Shown here piece by piece: positions 16,196 to 24,149 of a DNA stretch of 46,978 bases. Every line of letters starts with the position of its first letter. Within the stretch, counting starts at the first letter, position 1. The stretch is from Draconibacterium orientale (GTDB lineage: Bacteria > Bacteroidota > Bacteroidia > Bacteroidales > FEN-979), in assembly GCA_020718225.1 (NCBI GenBank), contig DYSO01000006.1, forward strand, positions 1-46,978, in the 5' to 3' direction. The notes under the pieces were generated by a model. It saw only the letters and a program-made list of their open reading frames with translations. It was not told the DNA's origin and searched no databases. The position numbers and the translations under genes were made by a program.

Positions 16196-18595
16196 TCAAA
16201 AAAGCTTTGGGTACTTATTCGGATTGTATTCGTGCATCATTTTGTAAATAGTTTCAAAAACGTCTTCGGCATTGGGTTTTGAAAAATAATCCCCGTCGTT
16301 GGTATATGCCGGACGGTGTTCATTCGATGCCAGGGTCCGTGGGGCAGCATCCAGATATCGGTATCCGTCCTGTTCTTCAAGAACTTTTTGCATCATATAG
16401 GCGGAGGCTCCGCCAGTGGTATCTTCATCGAAGAAAAGTATTTTATTGGTTTTCTTTAATGATTTAACGATTTCTTCATCACGATCGAATGGCAACAGCG
16501 ACTGCACATCGATCAGTTCGACAGAAATACCGAAATCAGCGATTTGCGGGAGCGCTTCCTGGGCAATTTTTACGCACGATCCATAGGTTACCAGGGTGAG
16601 GTCTGATCCTTCATGAAGTATTTCCGGAATGCCGATCGGGATCCGGTAATGTCCGATATTTTCCGGCATTCGTTCTTTGAGCCGGTATCCGTTCAAAGGT
16701 TCAATAATGAGTGCGGGATCATCGGAAGCCATTATGGTATTGTAGAATCCTGCTGCCTGTGTCATATCGCGGGGTACTAAAACGTGGATTCCGCGGATGG
16801 AATTCAGTACCATGCTTAAGGCAGATCCGCTGTGCCAAATCCCAACCAAACGGTGACCGCGGGTGCTAATGATAAGCGGGGACTTCTGGCCGCCCCGGGT
16901 ACGGTAATGGGTTGTGGCAAGATCGTCGCTCAGGACCTGCAAGCCATATAAAAGGTAATCGAAATATTGGATTTCGGCAATTGGGCGTAAACCACGCAAT
17001 GCCATACCAAGGCCCTGGCCGACAATGGTTGCCTCCCGGATGCCGGTATCGAATATACGATGTTCCCCATATTTGGCCTGCAGTCCTTCGAGGGTTTGGT
17101 TGACCCCGCCTATTTTTCCAACATCTTCCCCAAAGATCAGGGCGAGTGGGTTTTCTTTAAAGAGGATATCGAAATTTGCATTCAGAACTTCCCGGCCTGT
17201 AACAACGGGTGAATCTTCGGTGATAACAGGGGGTATTCCGTCCACCTTTAAAGCGCTGAAGGGTGACTGGCTGTAAAGATGTGAGCTGTAACGGCCGGCA
17301 TTTATTTTCAGTTGTTGGTCCAACCATTCGCCCAGGTCAACTTTCATGGGTTTTTTCATGCTACAGGTGAGGCACACATCCCGCATAATTTTTTTTGCCG
17401 CTGAAATTATATCTCTTGTGATGGGTTCACCGATTGCCTCTAAGTCGGCAACAATTTTATCGATACGGTCCTGCTTTTTACAAGGGCAATGGGATGATTT
17501 TACGATTTTTATAAGATGTTCCCGTTCTGTTTTAAAGGGGGTCTGGTAAGCTTTCCATGCTCTGTCGCGGGCTGCTTTGGCTTCAGCTGCCGCCTCTTTT
17601 TCAATCATTTTTAGCGTTTCATCGGTGGCAAAGTTTTCTTCGAGAATCCAGTTGCGCATCCGGGAAATACAATCGTGTTCTTTTTCCCAGTCAAGCCTTT
17701 CCTTCGATTTATAGCGTTCATGCGAACCGGAGGTAGAATGGCCCTGAGGTTGGGTCAGTTCCTTTATATGAAAAACAACAGGGACTTGTTGTTCCCGGCA
17801 AAGGGCAATCCCCTCTTCATACATGGCGTACAAACCAGGATAATCCCATCCGAAACCGGAAAAGAGGTGAATACCGGGTTTTTGGTCATCACTGACAAAA
17901 CCTTTTAAAAGCTCTGAAATATCCTCTTTGGTTGTCTGATATTTTTTTGGAACAGAAATCCCGTAACCATCATCCCAGATGGACAAAGCCATTGGCACCT
18001 GTAAAACTCCGGCAGCATTGATGGTTTCGAAAAAATGTCCTTCTGATGTAGAGGCATCGCCTATCATTCCGAAGGCTACTTCGTTGCCCTTGACCGTGAA
18101 TTTTTTTGCAGGATCTTCCATATCCGGGTTGTTCCGGAAAATTTTAGAAGCCAGGGCAAGGCCAAGTAAGCGGGGCATCTGGCCGGCAGTAGGCGATATA
18201 TCGCCGGATGAATTTTTTTGTTTTGTCAAGTCTTTCCAAATGCCATTTTCATCCAGGCTACGGGTCGCAAAATGACAATTCATCAACCGGCCGCCATTGT
18301 CAGGGTTCCGTTCCAGGTCAGTATCTCCATACAGTTGGGCGAAAAACCGATCAAGCGATGAGAGGCCGGCAGCCATCATAAAGGTCTGATCCCGGTAATA
18401 ACCCGAACGCCAGTCTCCATCCCTGAAAAATTTAGCTTTAATGATCTGGGGTACCTCTTTCCCGTCGCCAAAAAGGCCAAAATTTGCCTTCCCGCCAAGT
18501 ACTTCTCTCCGGCCCAGCAAACTGACCTGCCTGCTTTCACAGGCAAGTTTATAATCGGCCAGGATTTCTGCCTTGTTGAAGTTGTATTTACTCAT
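16196..18595 (-). CDS. 2-oxoacid dehydrogenase E1, alpha-beta fusion
   Basis: A 799-residue TPP-dependent decarboxylase, most likely E1 of the branched-chain 2-oxoacid dehydrogenase complex, with alpha (about 1-410) and beta (about 440-799) subunits fused. The alpha half has the TPP/Mg motif GDASTSEGHFFETINAAG then WDDGYGIS, plus HSTSGSHERYKS for the phosphorylation-loop region. The beta half has IFGEDVGKIGGV, DTGIREATIVGQGLGMA, EIQYFDYLLYGLQ and TRGGQKSP, all E1-beta signatures. Such fusions are common in Bacteroidota. No E2 or E3 gene is in the window. The enzyme feeds NADH-linked oxidation, in contrast to the two ferredoxin-linked 2-oxoacid enzymes nearby. Substrate could also be pyruvate. 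Confidence 0.9.
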   Translation of the reverse strand: MSKYNFNKAEILADYKLACESRQVSLLGRREVLGGKANFGLFGDGKEVPQIIKAKFFRDGDWRSGYYRDQTFMMAAGLSSLDRFFAQLYGDTDLERNPDNGGRLMNCHFATRSLDENGIWKDLTKQKNSSGDISPTAGQMPRLLGLALASKIFRNNPDMEDPAKKFTVKGNEVAFGMIGDASTSEGHFFETINAAGVLQVPMALSIWDDGYGISVPKKYQTTKEDISELLKGFVSDDQKPGIHLFSGFGWDYPGLYAMYEEGIALCREQQVPVVFHIKELTQPQGHSTSGSHERYKSKERLDWEKEHDCISRMRNWILEENFATDETLKMIEKEAAAEAKAARDRAWKAYQTPFKTEREHLIKIVKSSHCPCKKQDRIDKIVADLEAIGEPITRDIISAAKKIMRDVCLTCSMKKPMKVDLGEWLDQQLKINAGRYSSHLYSQSPFSALKVDGIPPVITEDSPVVTGREVLNANFDILFKENPLALIFGEDVGKIGGVNQTLEGLQAKYGEHRIFDTGIREATIVGQGLGMALRGLRPIAEIQYFDYLLYGLQVLSDDLATTHYRTRGGQKSPLIISTRGHRLVGIWHSGSALSMVLNSIRGIHVLVPRDMTQAAGFYNTIMASDDPALIIEPLNGYRLKERMPENIGHYRIPIGIPEILHEGSDLTLVTYGSCVKIAQEALPQIADFGISVELIDVQSLLPFDRDEEIVKSLKKTNKILFFDEDTTGGASAYMMQKVLEEQDGYRYLDAAPRTLASNEHRPAYTNDGDYFSKPNAEDVFETIYKMMHEYNPNKYPKLF

Positions 18596-18600
18596 TTTTT

Positions 18601-18690
18601 TTTGTTTTAAGTCAGCTGCCTCATCCCCCGACCGTTGGAGCGCCTGCCGGCAAGGCAGTAAATTTGTGTCCAGGGCTTGTCCTGGGGTTC
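18601..18690. repeat. Palindrome-rich leader segment, possible dispersed repeat
   Basis: Upstream of the E1 gene are two small hairpins: CTGCC-GGCAA-GGCAG (18644-18658) and CCAGG-GCTTGT-CCTGG (18670-18685). On the minus strand this segment also holds a 23-codon open frame. The CCTCATCCCC...ACCGT string within it recurs next to the repeat array at 16.07 kb. The GC-rich sequence contrasts with the AT-rich flanks. Apart from this, the 220 bp gap between E1 and rubrerythrin shows nothing. Confidence 0.35.
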
Positions 18691-18816
18691 ATATTATTTG
18701 ATTTTCTATATCATTTTTGTCCGGTCAAGTCGCATGGCCCGTCATGCTGTTACCGGATTCCCGATTTTCAATTTAACCAAGGTCTTAATAAATGCGTCGA
18801 TGCCGGAAACAATATG

Positions 18817-19395
18817 CTAATAATTTTCCTGTAAGATTTCAAAATAAGCCATGGGATGCTGGCATGCAGGGCAGTTTTGTAAAGCTTTGGCGCCAAAATG
18901 GATATAACCACATTTCCGGCAAATCCAGTATGCTTTTTCTTCTTTTTCGAAAACACGGTTTTTTTCCATGTTGTTTAACAACTTCAAATACCGTTGTTCA
19001 TGGTGTTGCTCAACCGTTGAAATTACTTTAAATGCGGTGGCTACTTTAGGGAACCCCTCTTCAGCCGCTATTTTTCCAAATTCCGGGTACAATTCTGCCC
19101 ATTCTTCGTGCTCCCCTTCTGCTGCCGCTTTCAGGTTTTCGGCCGTGGTGCCTATAATCCCCGCCGGATAGGTTGCTGTAATTTCAACCGGTCCTCCTTC
19201 AAGGAACCGAAAGAAAACCTTTGCATGCTGTTCTTCATTGAGCGCCGTTTCGGCAAAGAAAGCGGCAATTTGTTCAAATCCCTCTTTTTGAGCTTGTTTG
19301 GCGAAAAAGGTATAACGGTTTTTAGCCTGAGATTCACCGGCAAATGCTTTCAGGAGGTTCTTTTCAGTCCTTGTTCCTTTGATGCTCTTTTCCAT
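18817..19395 (-). CDS. rbr: Rubrerythrin
   Basis: A 192-residue non-haem iron peroxidase that reduces H2O2 in the cytoplasm of anaerobes. The four-helix di-iron domain has the expected ligands (AGESQAKNRY, ALNEEQHAKVFF, AEGEHEEWAELY, STVEQHHEQRY), and the C-terminal rubredoxin-like domain has CRKCGY and CPACQHP for one FeS4 centre. Length is normal. The rubredoxin and thiol peroxidase genes upstream on the same strand make a peroxide-defence cluster. TATCTTTG at 19415-19422, 19 bp before the ATG, fits the -7 consensus, suggesting its own promoter. Confidence 0.97.
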   Translation of the reverse strand: MEKSIKGTRTEKNLLKAFAGESQAKNRYTFFAKQAQKEGFEQIAAFFAETALNEEQHAKVFFRFLEGGPVEITATYPAGIIGTTAENLKAAAEGEHEEWAELYPEFGKIAAEEGFPKVATAFKVISTVEQHHEQRYLKLLNNMEKNRVFEKEEKAYWICRKCGYIHFGAKALQNCPACQHPMAYFEILQENY

Positions 19396-19414
19396 ATATG
19401 GTATCTTTTTTTTC

Positions 19415-19422
19415 CAAAGATA
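19415..19422 (-). promoter_or_regulatory. -7 box of rubrerythrin
   Basis: TATCTTTG on the minus strand (TAnnTTTG consensus), 19 bp upstream of the rubrerythrin ATG. A TTTG at -33 with 19-21 bp spacing is not seen, so support is partial. Confidence 0.4.
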
Positions 19423-19461
19423 AGAAGATTTGAGAATAGATGGTTTCAGAGATCCAAAGAG

Positions 19462-19629
19462 CTAATCGATCCGGATATAATCTTCTTTTCCAACCTGGCA
19501 GATCGGACAAACCCAATCATCCGGAATATCTTCAAATAAGGTTCCGGGGGCAATCCCGGAATCGGGGTCCCCTTCCATTGGATCATAAACGTGGCCACAG
19601 ATGGCGCATTTGTATTTGCTCGGTTTCAT
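19462..19629 (-). CDS. Rubredoxin
   Basis: A 55-residue one-iron electron carrier. The two CxxCGH/CPxC knuckles ([10 protein letters not shown] and CPICQVGK) and the middle [18 protein letters not shown] segment are textbook. The frame extends upstream to 19701 but would add 24 residues unlike any rubredoxin, so the ATG at 19627-19629 is chosen. It probably passes electrons to the rubrerythrin encoded next on the same strand. Confidence 0.96.
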   Translation of the reverse strand: MKPSKYKCAICGHVYDPMEGDPDSGIAPGTLFEDIPDDWVCPICQVGKEDYIRID

Positions 19630-19697
19630 AGGTATGGGGTTGATGGGTTGATTTTCTACAAATGACAATGGACGGTATTGTGAATGGTTGTCGCGGG

Positions 19698-20243
19698 TCA
19701 TTTCTTTTCTATCCAGTTGATTATTTTTTCGCTTTTAGGGGAGTCGCCAGGGGCAACAACACCCGCCAGGTTCCCATTTTCGTCGATCATGAACTTCTGA
19801 AAATTCCATTTCACAGGTGCATCCAGAACTCCGTTTTCCTGTTTCGAAGTAAGCCATCGATAGAGAGGGTCAATCTCTTTGCCTTTGACCGAGATTTTCG
19901 ACATCATTGGGAATGTAACACCGTAGTTTAAGGTACAGAAATTAAGTATTTCAGCATTGGTTCCTGGTTCCTGGGAAAGAAAATTATTGGCTGGAAAACC
20001 CAGGATCACAAATTTTTCCGGACCATATTTTTTATATAGCTCTTCCAGTTGGGCATATTGTGGTGTATTCCCGCATTTAGAAGCGACATTTACTACAAGG
20101 ACTTTTTTCCCTTTCAAGGTTGAAAGATCAAAGGGTTGTCCCTCAATGGTTGTTGCTTTGAAATCGTAAAACGACTTCTTATTCTGAGCAAGTACGTTGA
20201 CTGTCATAAAAATAAGGGTGATTATTAAAGTGGTAATTTTCAT
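19698..20243 (-). CDS. Exported glutathione peroxidase-like thiol peroxidase
   Basis: A 181-residue GPx-family peroxidase with an N-terminal signal peptide ([17 protein letters not shown]), so it acts in the periplasm. Peroxidatic Cys is in [10 protein letters not shown]; the catalytic Gln (SQEPG), Trp and Asn (VKWNFQKF) are present. The usual FPCNQF is FPANNF here, so one common Cys is missing, but the Cys in [12 protein letters not shown], the resolving Cys of thioredoxin-dependent members, is kept. It is therefore probably reduced by thioredoxin-like proteins rather than glutathione; DsbD could be the ultimate electron source. TAACTTTG at 20281-20288 is a -7-like box 37 bp upstream. Confidence 0.9.
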   Translation of the reverse strand: MKITTLIITLIFMTVNVLAQNKKSFYDFKATTIEGQPFDLSTLKGKKVLVVNVASKCGNTPQYAQLEELYKKYGPEKFVILGFPANNFLSQEPGTNAEILNFCTLNYGVTFPMMSKISVKGKEIDPLYRWLTSKQENGVLDAPVKWNFQKFMIDENGNLAGVVAPGDSPKSEKIINWIEKK

Positions 20244-20407
20244 CTGATATAAGGGTTGGAGTATAAGTTAATATTGCCTGCAAAGTTAATGTTTTTTATT
20301 AATTTATATCCATTCTAAATTGTAATTCCGCGCAGATGGATATTATTATTTTGTGTTTCTTCAGAAATTTGTATTTTTATCCGATTACAATCCCCATTTT
20401 TTTTGAT

Positions 20408-22585
20408 ATGCCTGTACGAAAAAGCACATTAATAGTGACAATTCTTTTGATGGTTTACTCATTTTCCCCTCCGGGGGCAAGCTTTCTGAGCGCCGAAAAC
20501 CGAAAAGCTGACAGTCTTGTCCGTGTGATGCAGTCGGCTGTTGCCGACACCACGCGGATCAATGCCATGGTGGAACTCACATTGGCCGACCGGTCAAAAT
20601 TTGACACCGTTTGGATCGATTCCATATACCGCATGGCCGACCGTATCCATTTCGTTCCGGGCCTTACCAGGAGCCTGAATTTACGGGGTGGTTATTTTCT
20701 GAACCGGGGATTGTTCAATAAAGCCGCCCCGTGGTTCAGGAAATCCCTGCAGATCAGTATAGGGGAAAAGTTTAAACCCGGGATTGTCAAAGCTGCCGGT
20801 AACCAGGCATTGGTTTTGATGCGTCAGGGGCAATACGACAGCAGTGAGAAGTACCTGTTAATGGCCATCCGGGAATGGGATCCGTCGCTTGGAAAAGGAT
20901 TGCAGATGAAAATTCAGTCTGACCTCGGTCTGCTCTATATGAATATGGGGCGTTATGAGGATGCATTGCTCACTTTTATGCCGGTAGTGTTCTTTTACGA
21001 AAAAATGAAGGATACCCTCAACATGCAGACCATATATAATAATCTTGGCATTCTTTATAAAAACATCAACCGTTTCGAATTATCCTATAATTATTTCAGC
21101 AGGGTTATTTCGATCCGAAACCGGCAGCTTAACAGTTTATCCCTGACGGCTAACGCTTACAACAACATTGCCATACTTTATCAGGATATCAAAGGGGATT
21201 ATCCGGCTTCACTCCCATGGCTTGAAAAGGCCAGCATATTTGCCGATTCTGTCGGTGACAAGATGCTTTACTATAAAGTTCTTAATAACATTGGAAATGT
21301 TCATTATAAAGGAAATAATTTCGACAGGGCCATTCAAAATTATCTGGAAGTCATTGAAAAGGCTTCTGAGTTGATGAATTATCAGGCGTTGACCGGAATT
21401 TATATCAATTTGGGATCTTCTTATGTGGCAGTGGGTCAATACAACAAGGCAGGGCCACTGTTATCGGAGTGGACGGCAAAGGCGATCCAGGCCCGTGAGT
21501 TAAAATATGCTCAGATTGGGTACAGGGGTTTGTATCAAATTGATTCGATCAAGGGTAATATCAAATCAGCCAATTTTAACCTGAGGCAACTCCTGTGGAT
21601 TACCGATACCCTGGCCGGAGTAGAAATGCACAACCGTCTGGCCGAAATTGAATCCGATTTCCGAATTCGTCAGCAGGCACAGGATATTGAAGTTTTAAAA
21701 AAAGACAATGAATTGAACCGGGTCATTATATCTCGTCAAAGAATCCTGGGTGGGGGAATCATTATATTATTGCTGGTTTTTATAATGTCCATCATTTATC
21801 TTTTCAGGAATACCCGGAGGCTTCGGCGGTTGAACAAGGAGATTCTTGAACGTGAAAAAATTATTGAAGAGAAGAACCATGAACTGCTCAGGCTGGTGCA
21901 AACGAAAGATCGTCTTTTTTCTGTTATATCACACGATCTGAAATCGCCGTTTAATGTATTGCTTGGTTTTTCGGAAATTCTTGCCAATCCGGAAGAGGGA
22001 ATGGACGCTGGAGAGCGGGATAAAATCACGGTTTTACTTCATCAAACGGCCGAAAACACCTATCGTTTGCTCGGGAATTTATTGGATTGGTCAAGGGCTC
22101 AACAAGGGTTGCTCATACCGGACCCTCAGGCGGTCGATATCAGTGAAATTGTCGTTGATGTTATGAAGTTATTACAGAATCTGTTGTTGGTTAAAGGAAT
22201 TCAATTTGAAAACCGGATCGGGCCCGGGGTAATTGCACTGACTGATCCAAAAGCTCTTTCGGGCGCCTTTCTGAACCTGATTAACAATGCTGTAAAATTT
22301 ACGCCAGCAAAGGGCCATATAACGGTTTCTGCGGTAAAAGCAGATGGGCTTATTACCCTGTGTGTGGAGGATGATGGTATTGGTATTCCGGCTGGCGATC
22401 TGCCTGGATTGTTTTCACTCGACAGGCAGATCCGGCGAAAAGGGACTTCCAATGAACCGGGAACCGGTCTGGGGTTGATCCTTTGTCAGGAATATGTGCG
22501 GTTGATGAATGGCCGGATTTGGGTTGAATCTATTGAAAATCATGGAAGCCGGTTTTATTTCACGGTGCCTGGTCTCCCTGATTGA
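20408..22585 (+). CDS. TPR-domain sensor histidine kinase
   Basis: A 725-residue kinase. After a signal peptide (LIVTILLMVYSFSPPGASFLS) comes a periplasmic array of tetratricopeptide repeats up to about residue 400 (for example YNNLGILYKNINRFELSYNYF, NNIGNVHYKGNNFDRAIQNYL). One transmembrane helix follows at about 448-470, then a coiled coil. HisKA has H509 (VISHDLKSPFN), and HATPase_c has LINNAVKFT, DDGIGIP and GTGLGLILCQEY. The frame is open from 20336, but the ATG at 20408 places the signal peptide correctly. There is no receiver or DNA-binding domain and no response regulator nearby. The ligand is unknown; TPR sensors usually bind proteins or peptides. Confidence 0.92.
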   Translation: MPVRKSTLIVTILLMVYSFSPPGASFLSAENRKADSLVRVMQSAVADTTRINAMVELTLADRSKFDTVWIDSIYRMADRIHFVPGLTRSLNLRGGYFLNRGLFNKAAPWFRKSLQISIGEKFKPGIVKAAGNQALVLMRQGQYDSSEKYLLMAIREWDPSLGKGLQMKIQSDLGLLYMNMGRYEDALLTFMPVVFFYEKMKDTLNMQTIYNNLGILYKNINRFELSYNYFSRVISIRNRQLNSLSLTANAYNNIAILYQDIKGDYPASLPWLEKASIFADSVGDKMLYYKVLNNIGNVHYKGNNFDRAIQNYLEVIEKASELMNYQALTGIYINLGSSYVAVGQYNKAGPLLSEWTAKAIQARELKYAQIGYRGLYQIDSIKGNIKSANFNLRQLLWITDTLAGVEMHNRLAEIESDFRIRQQAQDIEVLKKDNELNRVIISRQRILGGGIIILLLVFIMSIIYLFRNTRRLRRLNKEILEREKIIEEKNHELLRLVQTKDRLFSVISHDLKSPFNVLLGFSEILANPEEGMDAGERDKITVLLHQTAENTYRLLGNLLDWSRAQQGLLIPDPQAVDISEIVVDVMKLLQNLLLVKGIQFENRIGPGVIALTDPKALSGAFLNLINNAVKFTPAKGHITVSAVKADGLITLCVEDDGIGIPAGDLPGLFSLDRQIRRKGTSNEPGTGLGLILCQEYVRLMNGRIWVESIENHGSRFYFTVPGLPD

Positions 22586-22603
22586 TGTTTGGTGTCAACA
22601 GTA

Positions 22604-24037
22604 TTAAAGTTTAACCAATTTTTCTGAAAATACCGAATCTCCATTTTTAAAGGTCATGACATATACTCCTTTCGGGAGATCTGAAAAATTAAAAGTGGTC
22701 ACTGCTGAAGATACCCTGACTTGGAATTTTTCATTGCCTGTCAAAGAATAGATTGATACAATGGATACACCCGATAAGTTGTTTTTTATCGTTACAGGTC
22801 CGTTAAAGGGATTGGGAAAGAGGGAAAAACCGGGTGCTGATTGATTTGTTAAACCGGTATGGAAACCGGGTATGATATCTACAACGGCCCCTTCGATAAC
22901 CGTTAGTCCATAAGGAATTTCATCCGGCAACAGATACCAGCCGTTATAGCCGCCCCCCCAGCCAAAATTCAGGTGAAAATAGTGATCTGTATTGTAGCCG
23001 TCAACCACAACATTATGTCCCATTGTCCATCCCGGATCAACCACGGCCAGGTGGACCGGTAGTGTATCCATAATATTTTGCGCCATTTTTGTGTAGATGG
23101 AGGTATCGGAATCGGTGCGTAAGTCAACCGTGGTGAAATTGAATTTCTGGTAAGCGTCAAAAGCCTGGTCCACTCCAAAAGTGCCTGATCCTGAAGAGGT
23201 ATAGACTTGTCTGGCTGCCACGCCACAAGCAAAAACCATGGCTGCTTTATCGTTTTTTGTCAACGCCTGTCCATAGATATAATGGAGCATCAGGGTATCC
23301 AGGTAATGGTTCAGCATGGGAAAAGATGGAAAACCGAGGGTTTGATAATCGTTGTCGATCCAGTAATTCCGTCCGGCATAAACATGGTGGTAATCGTCGG
23401 CATCGGTAAAAAAAACTTCATTGGTTGTTTGGTGGAAGTTGACAATCATTCCCATTGCAACTGCCGGGCATCCTGCAACACTCCGGTTTCCTGTAACAAG
23501 ATCCATCGGGCACATGCTGTTATATGGAAAATCCTGGGTCCAGTTTGTCTCAAGCCAACCTCCGGTAGAGGTGCTCCCCGGTTCAGGCCATTGTTGAAAA
23601 CCAGGATGGCCGGTTATTCCCCGAAGGTATGAAGCCCACTCTCTATTTCTTTTTTCAATAACAGAGGCCGGCAATTCGGAAAGGCAATCCATCCTTTTTT
23701 CAAGGTCGTTGGTTACAAACCGGAGAAAATTCCCGGGATCGTCCGTAGTCAAAGTGTACCCGTAGGCGATTACCGGTGGGAGATTGTTATCGGCGGAAAC
23801 AATGATAAAACCCTGTGGATTGAGCTTGACGAAGTAAAACAGCGGCTGGCCCTGTCGCCCGTAGTAAGGTTTTAGGGTGTTTACTGAATAGTGTGAGGCA
23901 ATGCCATCGCGCATCAGCCGGAAATGGGCCATGTTGGTGGCGGTTATCTGATCGATGGGGTGGGCTGTTATTTCAGACCCAATACAAATCAGTGCGATCA
24001 TTGCGACGGTTAACAATGGATAAATCGCTTTTTTCAT
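22604..24037 (-). CDS. C10-family cysteine protease with T9SS sorting domain
   Basis: A 477-residue secreted protease of the streptopain (SpeB)/C10 family. A signal peptide (YPLLTVAMIALICIG) is followed by a propeptide-like region (PLFYFVKLNPQGFIIVSADNNLPPVIAYG). The catalytic domain has Cys190 in SVAGCPAVAMG and His341 in GHNVVVDGY, then the conserved LNFGWGG. The last ~80 residues (FSLFPNPFNGPVTI...LPKGVYVMTFKNG...EKLVKL) are a type A T9SS C-terminal sorting domain, so the protein should be exported to the cell surface or medium. It is preceded on the same strand by a second T9SS cysteine-protease-like giant. Catalytic residues appear intact. Confidence 0.93.
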   Translation of the reverse strand: MKKAIYPLLTVAMIALICIGSEITAHPIDQITATNMAHFRLMRDGIASHYSVNTLKPYYGRQGQPLFYFVKLNPQGFIIVSADNNLPPVIAYGYTLTTDDPGNFLRFVTNDLEKRMDCLSELPASVIEKRNREWASYLRGITGHPGFQQWPEPGSTSTGGWLETNWTQDFPYNSMCPMDLVTGNRSVAGCPAVAMGMIVNFHQTTNEVFFTDADDYHHVYAGRNYWIDNDYQTLGFPSFPMLNHYLDTLMLHYIYGQALTKNDKAAMVFACGVAARQVYTSSGSGTFGVDQAFDAYQKFNFTTVDLRTDSDTSIYTKMAQNIMDTLPVHLAVVDPGWTMGHNVVVDGYNTDHYFHLNFGWGGGYNGWYLLPDEIPYGLTVIEGAVVDIIPGFHTGLTNQSAPGFSLFPNPFNGPVTIKNNLSGVSIVSIYSLTGNEKFQVRVSSAVTTFNFSDLPKGVYVMTFKNGDSVFSEKLVKL

Positions 24038-24082
24038 AAGGCTGCTTTTTGAACTATTAATAACGGGAAAAACCCTGGATAT

Positions 24083-24118
24083 GGCCGGGGTCCGGAAATT
24101 CGTTCCCGGGCCCCGGCC
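24083..24118 (-). terminator. Strong GC-rich hairpin between two T9SS genes
   Basis: A 13 bp stem with a single G-U wobble (24083-24095 with 24106-24118) and a 10-base loop, in an otherwise AT-rich gap. On the minus strand it follows the giant gene stop by about 30 bp and precedes the C10 gene. No immediate T run follows, so it may act as an mRNA 3' stabiliser or a partial terminator. Confidence 0.55.
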
Positions 24119-24149
24119 TATGCAGAGAAGCTAACAGTATGTTGTTCTG

